Assembly: GCA_046565865.1 (NCBI GenBank)
Contig: JBKHXU010000227.1
Location: forward strand, 1-16,837
Direction: 5' to 3'
DNA length: 16,837 nt
From: JBKHXU01 sp046565865
Lineage (GTDB): Bacteria; Pseudomonadota; Gammaproteobacteria; Acidiferrobacterales; Sulfurifustaceae
How positions within the stretch are numbered: the first letter of the stretch is position 1; each line of letters begins with the position of its first letter. The position numbers and the translations under genes were made by a program. This document shows positions 13,962 through 16,837 of this stretch, in pieces. Below the pieces are notes generated by a model, which saw only the letters and a list, made by a program, of their open reading frames with translations, was not told where the DNA came from and did no database searches.

Positions 13962-14823
13962 GCAGTTCGGAACTTTATATGTGGTGGCGACGCCTATCGG
14001 CAACTTGGAAGACATGACGCCGCGAGCGATCCGCGTACTGAACGAGGTTGACATGATCGCCGCCGAAGACACGCGGCACAGCGCGACGTTGTTGCGTCAC
14101 TTTGGGATCCATACCGAGACGATCAGCCTCCATGAGCATAACGAACGCGATCGGGTGCCGTCTTGCGTCGAATTGTTGCGAAGCGGTAAGTCTATCGCAT
14201 TAATCAGCGACGCGGGTACCCCGCTGATTAGCGATCCGGGGTATCGGTTGGTCGGTTCCGCGGTGTCCGCTGGTGTAAGCGTCGTGCCGATACCGGGGGC
14301 TTGCGCGGCTATCGCCGCATTGTCGGTTGCCGGTCTGCCGACGGATCGGTTCGTGTTCGAGGGCTTTCCGCCCGCGCGCACCGCGGCACGTCGAGCCGCG
14401 TTTGAAATCCTGTTGCCCGAGACACGAACGCTGGTCTTTTACGAAAGCGCGCACCGCATCGTCGAAACCATCGACGACATGATCGCCGTGTTCGGATCCG
14501 ATCGACCGGCCGTTATGGCGCGCGAGCTGACCAAAGCCTTCGAAACTCAGTACCGCGGTACGCTGGCCGACTTGCGCGCCGGCCTCGCACGTTCGGCGGA
14601 AGATCGGTTGGGTGAGTTCGTCGTGCTCCTACACGGCGCCGCGGCCGACGTCGACGCGATCGCGCCGTTCGCGGAGCGGACGCTCCGCCTGCTCCTGGCT
14701 GAGTTGCCGCTCAAACAAGCGGTTTCGCTCGCGGCGGAAATCGCCGGTGTGTCCAAGAACGCCTTGTACCGTCGCGCACTGGAGCTCAAGCAAGGGGCAG
14801 GCGAGCGCGATAACGCGGGCTGA
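13960..14823 (+). CDS. rsmI: 16S rRNA (cytidine(1402)-2'-O)-methyltransferase RsmI
   Basis: This 287-residue enzyme methylates the 2'-OH of C1402 in the ribosomal P site; RsmH, encoded at the end of this window, methylates N4 of the same base. The tetrapyrrole-methylase fold shows VVATPIGNLEDMTPRAI, AAEDTRHS, LISDAGTPLISDPGYRLV and PIPGACAAIAALSVAGL. FYESAHRI and ARELTKAFET follow, and the C-terminus KNALYRRALEL is typical. ATG 13960 is chosen because AGGAG (13951-13955) precedes it; ATG 13924 would add 12 unconserved residues. It is divergent from lpoA with overlapping start codons, so its promoter must lie within lpoA. Confidence 0.95.
   Translation: MQFGTLYVVATPIGNLEDMTPRAIRVLNEVDMIAAEDTRHSATLLRHFGIHTETISLHEHNERDRVPSCVELLRSGKSIALISDAGTPLISDPGYRLVGSAVSAGVSVVPIPGACAAIAALSVAGLPTDRFVFEGFPPARTAARRAAFEILLPETRTLVFYESAHRIVETIDDMIAVFGSDRPAVMARELTKAFETQYRGTLADLRAGLARSAEDRLGEFVVLLHGAAADVDAIAPFAERTLRLLLAELPLKQAVSLAAEIAGVSKNALYRRALELKQGAGERDNAG
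13974..14003 (-). promoter_or_regulatory. Candidate lpoA promoter inside rsmI
   Basis: On the minus strand, -35 TTGCCG (plus-strand 13998-14003, 4 of 6) and -10 TATAAA (plus-strand 13974-13979, 5 of 6) are 18 bases apart. Initiation about seven bases downstream would fall near 13967, only about five bases before ATG 13961. The lpoA mRNA would then be almost leaderless, which fits the lack of a Shine-Dalgarno there. This is inference from motifs. Confidence 0.35.
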
Positions 14824-14839
14824 GCCGAGCGCGGACGCG

Positions 14840-14845
14840 TATAAT
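14840..14845 (+). promoter_or_regulatory. -10 element of the rnpB promoter
   Basis: A perfect TATAAT lies 17 bases after the rsmI stop and seven bases before the predicted 5' end of RNase P RNA (14852-14853). The -35 region is inside the rsmI 3' end and has no good TTGACA match. Confidence 0.7.
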
Positions 14846-14851
14846 GCCGCG

Positions 14852-15199
14852 CGGAGTCGGCCAGACAGCCGCCTCGCGCAAGCGGGGAGGAAAGTCCGGG
14901 CTCCGCAGGGCAGAGTGCCAGGTAACGCCTGGGCGGCGCGAGCCGACGGAAAGTGCCACAGAAAACATACCGCCTACCTCTCGCAAGAGAGCGGTAAGGG
15001 TGAAATGGTGCGGTAAGAGCGCACCGCGTCTCTGGCAACAGAGCCGGCAAGGCAAACCCCACTCGGAGCAAGGTCAAATAGGGAAGCAATGGCGCGGCCC
15101 GTGCCGCTTCCGGGTAGGCCGCTTGAGGTGCGCGGCGACACGCATCCCAGATGAATGGCTGTCCACGACAGAACCCGGCTTATCGGCCGACTCCACTTT
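14852..15199 (+). ncRNA. rnpB: RNase P RNA, bacterial type A
   Basis: This is the catalytic RNA of RNase P, which removes 5' leaders from tRNA precursors. The ends pair perfectly as helix P1: GGAGTCGGCC (14853-14862) with GGCCGACTCC (15185-15194). Universally conserved segments follow in order: GAGGAAAGTCCGGGCTCC, GTGCCAGGTAACGCCTGG, GGTAAGGGTGAAA with GGTGCGGTAAGAGCGCACC, GAGCAAGGTCAAATAGGG, CCGGGTAGGC and GAATGGCTGTCCACGACAGA before AACCCGGCTTATCGG. These match E. coli M1 RNA closely. The length of about 348 is slightly shorter than M1 (377). Position between rsmI and mraZ is a known gammaproteobacterial or betaproteobacterial arrangement. Exact ends are within a few bases. Confidence 0.97.
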
Positions 15200-15386
15200 G
15201 TTACTTCAGGTATATTTTTTAAGTCATTGTTATTACGTTAGTTATAGATCAATAAACCCCCCCTAATTGTTAGTATTAAACGTAGTTTTTTGCCCCTACT
15301 GCGGACGCGACCGTCCGCCGGACAAGCGGCGCTCTCAACTCAATGTCTGATAAAGGATAACTCGCTACTGGTTTTGCGCTTTTTCC
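15200..15386. other. AT-rich spacer between rnpB and the mraZ promoter
   Basis: No gene is visible here. The first 100 bases are strikingly AT-rich against a GC-rich background. They include T6 at 15213-15218 and a C7 run near 15257, which may hold the rnpB 3' processing or termination site. A perfect hairpin, GCGGACG (15301-15307) with CGTCCGC (15312-15318) and a CGAC loop, lies in the middle, without a downstream U-tract on either strand. Its role is unknown. Confidence 0.5.
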
Positions 15387-15416
15387 TTGACACCCGTGTC
15401 CGCTGATCACTATAGT
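15387..15416 (+). promoter_or_regulatory. Promoter of mraZ and the division/cell-wall cluster
   Basis: A perfect -35 TTGACA (15387-15392) and -10 TATAGT (15411-15416, 5 of 6) are separated by 18 bases, the best promoter in the window. Initiation is expected near 15423. Two inverted repeats overlap it: GACAC/GTGTC (15389-15393 and 15396-15400) and the 10-base palindrome CACTATAGTG (15408-15417), which covers the -10. Confidence 0.8.
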
Positions 15417-15424
15417 GTCGGTAA

Positions 15425-15474
15425 GTGGGAAATTGTGGACTATTGTGTATTGCAGCGGGTAATAGCGGGAAAAA
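15425..15474 (+). promoter_or_regulatory. MraZ operator: five direct repeats with 10-base period
   Basis: GTGGG (15425), GTGGA (15435), GTGTA (15445), GCGGG (15455) and GCGGG (15465) recur exactly every 10 bases and end at the mraZ ATG (15475). E. coli MraZ binds TGGG(A/G)-type repeats separated by five bases in its own promoter, so this is the expected autoregulatory operator. It lies between the predicted transcription start and the start codon, and the last repeat also serves as the Shine-Dalgarno region. Confidence 0.8.
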
Positions 15475-15927
15475 ATGTTTCGCGGTGTCAATACATTACA
15501 GCTGGACGCCAAGGGCCGGCTCGCCATCCCGACTCGCTATCGCGAGGCGCTCATGCGTCATTGCAACGGTCAAATGGTCGTGACCGTCGACCGCGATCAC
15601 TGTCTATTGCTCTACCCGTTGCCGGATTGGGAAGAGATCGAACGCAAGCTCGTGAAACTTCCGAGTTTCAACGCGCAGGCGCGCCGACTGCAGCGCTTGC
15701 TGATGGGTCACGCCACCGAGTGCGAGCTCGACAGTGCGGGCCGCATCCTCATCCCGCCGCCGTTGCGCGAGTTCGCCGGTTTCAACAAGGCGGTGGTGTT
15801 GATTGGGCAGGGCAACAAGTTCGAGATCTGGAACGAAGAGACCTGGAACACCCGCCGCGCCGAATGGCTGGCGCAGACGGACGAGGAGGGCAAGCTGCCC
15901 GCGGACCTGGAGTCGTTGTCGTTGTAG
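15475..15927 (+). CDS. mraZ: Transcriptional regulator MraZ
   Basis: This 150-residue protein is the first gene of the division and cell-wall (dcw) cluster. It has two tandem AbrB/SpoVT-like half-domains: MFRGVNTLQLDAKGRLAIP with TRYRE (1-23) and ELDSAGRILIPPPLREFA (about 82-99), each carrying the D-x-x-G-R-(L/I)-x-I-P motif. It forms ring-shaped oligomers and represses its own promoter in E. coli. The repeats immediately upstream fit its known DNA specificity. The length is normal. The start is fixed by the family N-terminus and by the upstream repeats. It ends in TAG three bases before rsmH. Confidence 0.96.
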   Translation: MFRGVNTLQLDAKGRLAIPTRYREALMRHCNGQMVVTVDRDHCLLLYPLPDWEEIERKLVKLPSFNAQARRLQRLLMGHATECELDSAGRILIPPPLREFAGFNKAVVLIGQGNKFEIWNEETWNTRRAEWLAQTDEEGKLPADLESLSL

Positions 15928-15930
15928 CGC

Positions 15931-16837
15931 GTGGATGCGAGTGGCCATGTCCCGGTACTGCTCGATGAGGTCATAGCGGCCTTGGCCATCAAACCCAACG
16001 CGATCATCGTCGATGCGACGTTTGGGCGCGGTGGGCATGCCGAGGAGATCATGAAGCGACTCGGTACCTCAGGACGGTTGTTGGCGATGGATCGCGATCC
16101 GGCCGCCGTTGAGGCGGGGCGGCAACGTTTTCGCGACGACGCGCGTGTCGTGATCGAGCAGCAGCCGTTTTCGCTGCTGCAGCAATTTTGTGAGCGTCAT
16201 CGAGTCAGCGGCCAAGTGAGCGGCATCTTGTTAGACCTTGGGGTATCGTCCCCTCAGCTCGACGACGCGCGGCGCGGTTTCAGCTTCCGCGCCGACGGCC
16301 CGCTCGACATGCGCATGGACCCCACGCGTGGACCACCCGCAGCGGAATGGATCAATAGCGCCCCCGAACCCGAGATCGAACGCGTGCTGCGCGAATATGG
16401 CGAAGAGCGTTTCGCGCGTCGCATCGCACGCGCCATCGTCGCGCGCCGGGCGGAGCGCCCATTCGCGACGACAGGTGACTTGCAGCAACTCGTGGCAGAG
16501 GCCATACCGCGTCGCGAAGGCGGCAAGGATCCGGCCACGCGCACCTTTCAAGCGATCCGCATTCATATCAACCGCGAGCTCGACGAGCTGGCCGCTGTAT
16601 TGCCACAGGCGGTACGCATGTTGGCCAATGGCGGGCGGCTGGCGGTGATTAGCTTTCACTCGCTCGAAGATCGGATGGTCAAGCAGTTTCTGCGCACGCA
16701 ATCAACCGCACCCGCGTTGCCGCCCAAGCTGCCGATCCGCCATCGAACCGTGCGCATGCCACTTACGCTCGTCGGGCGCAAACACCAGGCGAGTGCGGCC
16801 GAGGTTCAACGAAACCCGCGCGCCCGCAGCGCGGTAT
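15931..16837 (+). CDS. rsmH: 16S rRNA (cytosine(1402)-N4)-methyltransferase RsmH (3' end missing)
   Basis: This is at least 302 residues of RsmH (MraW), running open to the window end; E. coli RsmH has 313, so only a few residues are missing. It methylates N4 of C1402 using SAM. GHVPVLLDEVI is the N-terminal signature and DATFGRGGHAEEIM the SAM-binding loop. ILLDLGVSSPQLD with GFSFRADGPLDMRMD, the inserted helical domain, and ISFHSLEDRMVKQF complete the family pattern. GTG 15931 is chosen because it directly precedes the conserved start. It lies three bases after the mraZ TAG and in the same reading frame, with no clear Shine-Dalgarno, suggesting reinitiation. RsmI, made 1 kb upstream, modifies the same nucleotide. 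Confidence 0.95.
   Translation, partial: MDASGHVPVLLDEVIAALAIKPNAIIVDATFGRGGHAEEIMKRLGTSGRLLAMDRDPAAVEAGRQRFRDDARVVIEQQPFSLLQQFCERHRVSGQVSGILLDLGVSSPQLDDARRGFSFRADGPLDMRMDPTRGPPAAEWINSAPEPEIERVLREYGEERFARRIARAIVARRAERPFATTGDLQQLVAEAIPRREGGKDPATRTFQAIRIHINRELDELAAVLPQAVRMLANGGRLAVISFHSLEDRMVKQFLRTQSTAPALPPKLPIRHRTVRMPLTLVGRKHQASAAEVQRNPRARSAV

Noticed and set aside
15301..15318. Perfect GC hairpin as a Rho-independent terminator for rnpB
   Set aside because: No run of T follows it on the plus strand, and on the minus strand the hairpin is followed by A residues. It is also more than 100 bases after the mature RNA end.
15425..15474. Short phased repeats as a CRISPR-like or microsatellite array
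   Set aside because: The units share only about five bases and match the known MraZ binding pattern directly before mraZ. There are no 20-50 base repeats with spacers.

Overview
The window is a GC-rich chromosomal segment, almost fully coding, from a gammaproteobacterium. The evidence for this is the gene order: his genes, tatABC, a petABC bc1 complex, sspAB, then dolP, a DiaA/GmhA-like gene, yraN, lpoA, rsmI, rnpB, mraZ and rsmH. From memory, Pseudomonas aeruginosa carries its bc1, sspAB, dolP, gmhA, yraN, lpoA, rsmI and mraZ genes in one similar neighbourhood. The 466-residue cytochrome b and the single-domain heptose adenylyltransferase argue against Pseudomonas or the enteric bacteria. 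No genus can be assigned from this sequence alone.

Bases 1-1078 hold the end of a histidine operon (hisF 3' end, hisI, hisE). Bases 1171-2746 hold tatA, tatB and tatC. Two unrelated palindromic repeats bracket tatA, one on each side. Bases 2748-4604 encode a DUF255/YyaL-type thioredoxin-fold protein with a signal peptide. A 169-base regulatory gap follows. petA, petB and petC (4774-7558) then form an overlapping operon for the Rieske protein, cytochrome b and cytochrome c1. The Rieske protein has a twin-arginine signal, so it is a probable client of the Tat translocase encoded just upstream. sspA and sspB follow.

Bases 8669-10460 are where this locus departs from the usual layout. A macro-domain ADP-ribosyl hydrolase gene (+) meets a small outer-membrane beta-barrel gene (-) stop codon to stop codon. 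Beside it is hldC, the heptose-1-phosphate adenylyltransferase. A minus-strand operon then reads lpoA, yraN, gmhA/diaA, dolP, hldC. It encodes envelope functions: peptidoglycan synthase activation, outer-membrane lipoprotein functions and probably ADP-heptose synthesis for LPS core.

rsmI is divergent from lpoA, and their likely start codons overlap in one CATG. rnpB (RNase P RNA, type A) follows rsmI with a perfect TATAAT box. An AT-rich spacer of about 275 bases leads to a strong promoter and five 10-base-phased G(T/C)G-type repeats ending at the mraZ start codon, a clear candidate MraZ autoregulatory operator. rsmH begins three bases after the mraZ stop codon and runs off the window.

The content is mostly conserved housekeeping genes. 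I found no CRISPR array, transposase, prophage, tRNA or defence island, and no evident undescribed multi-gene system. The best leads are the two-helix insertion in cytochrome b, the extended MraZ operator, the catalytically complete SIS protein beside hldC, and the unrecognised outer-membrane protein.
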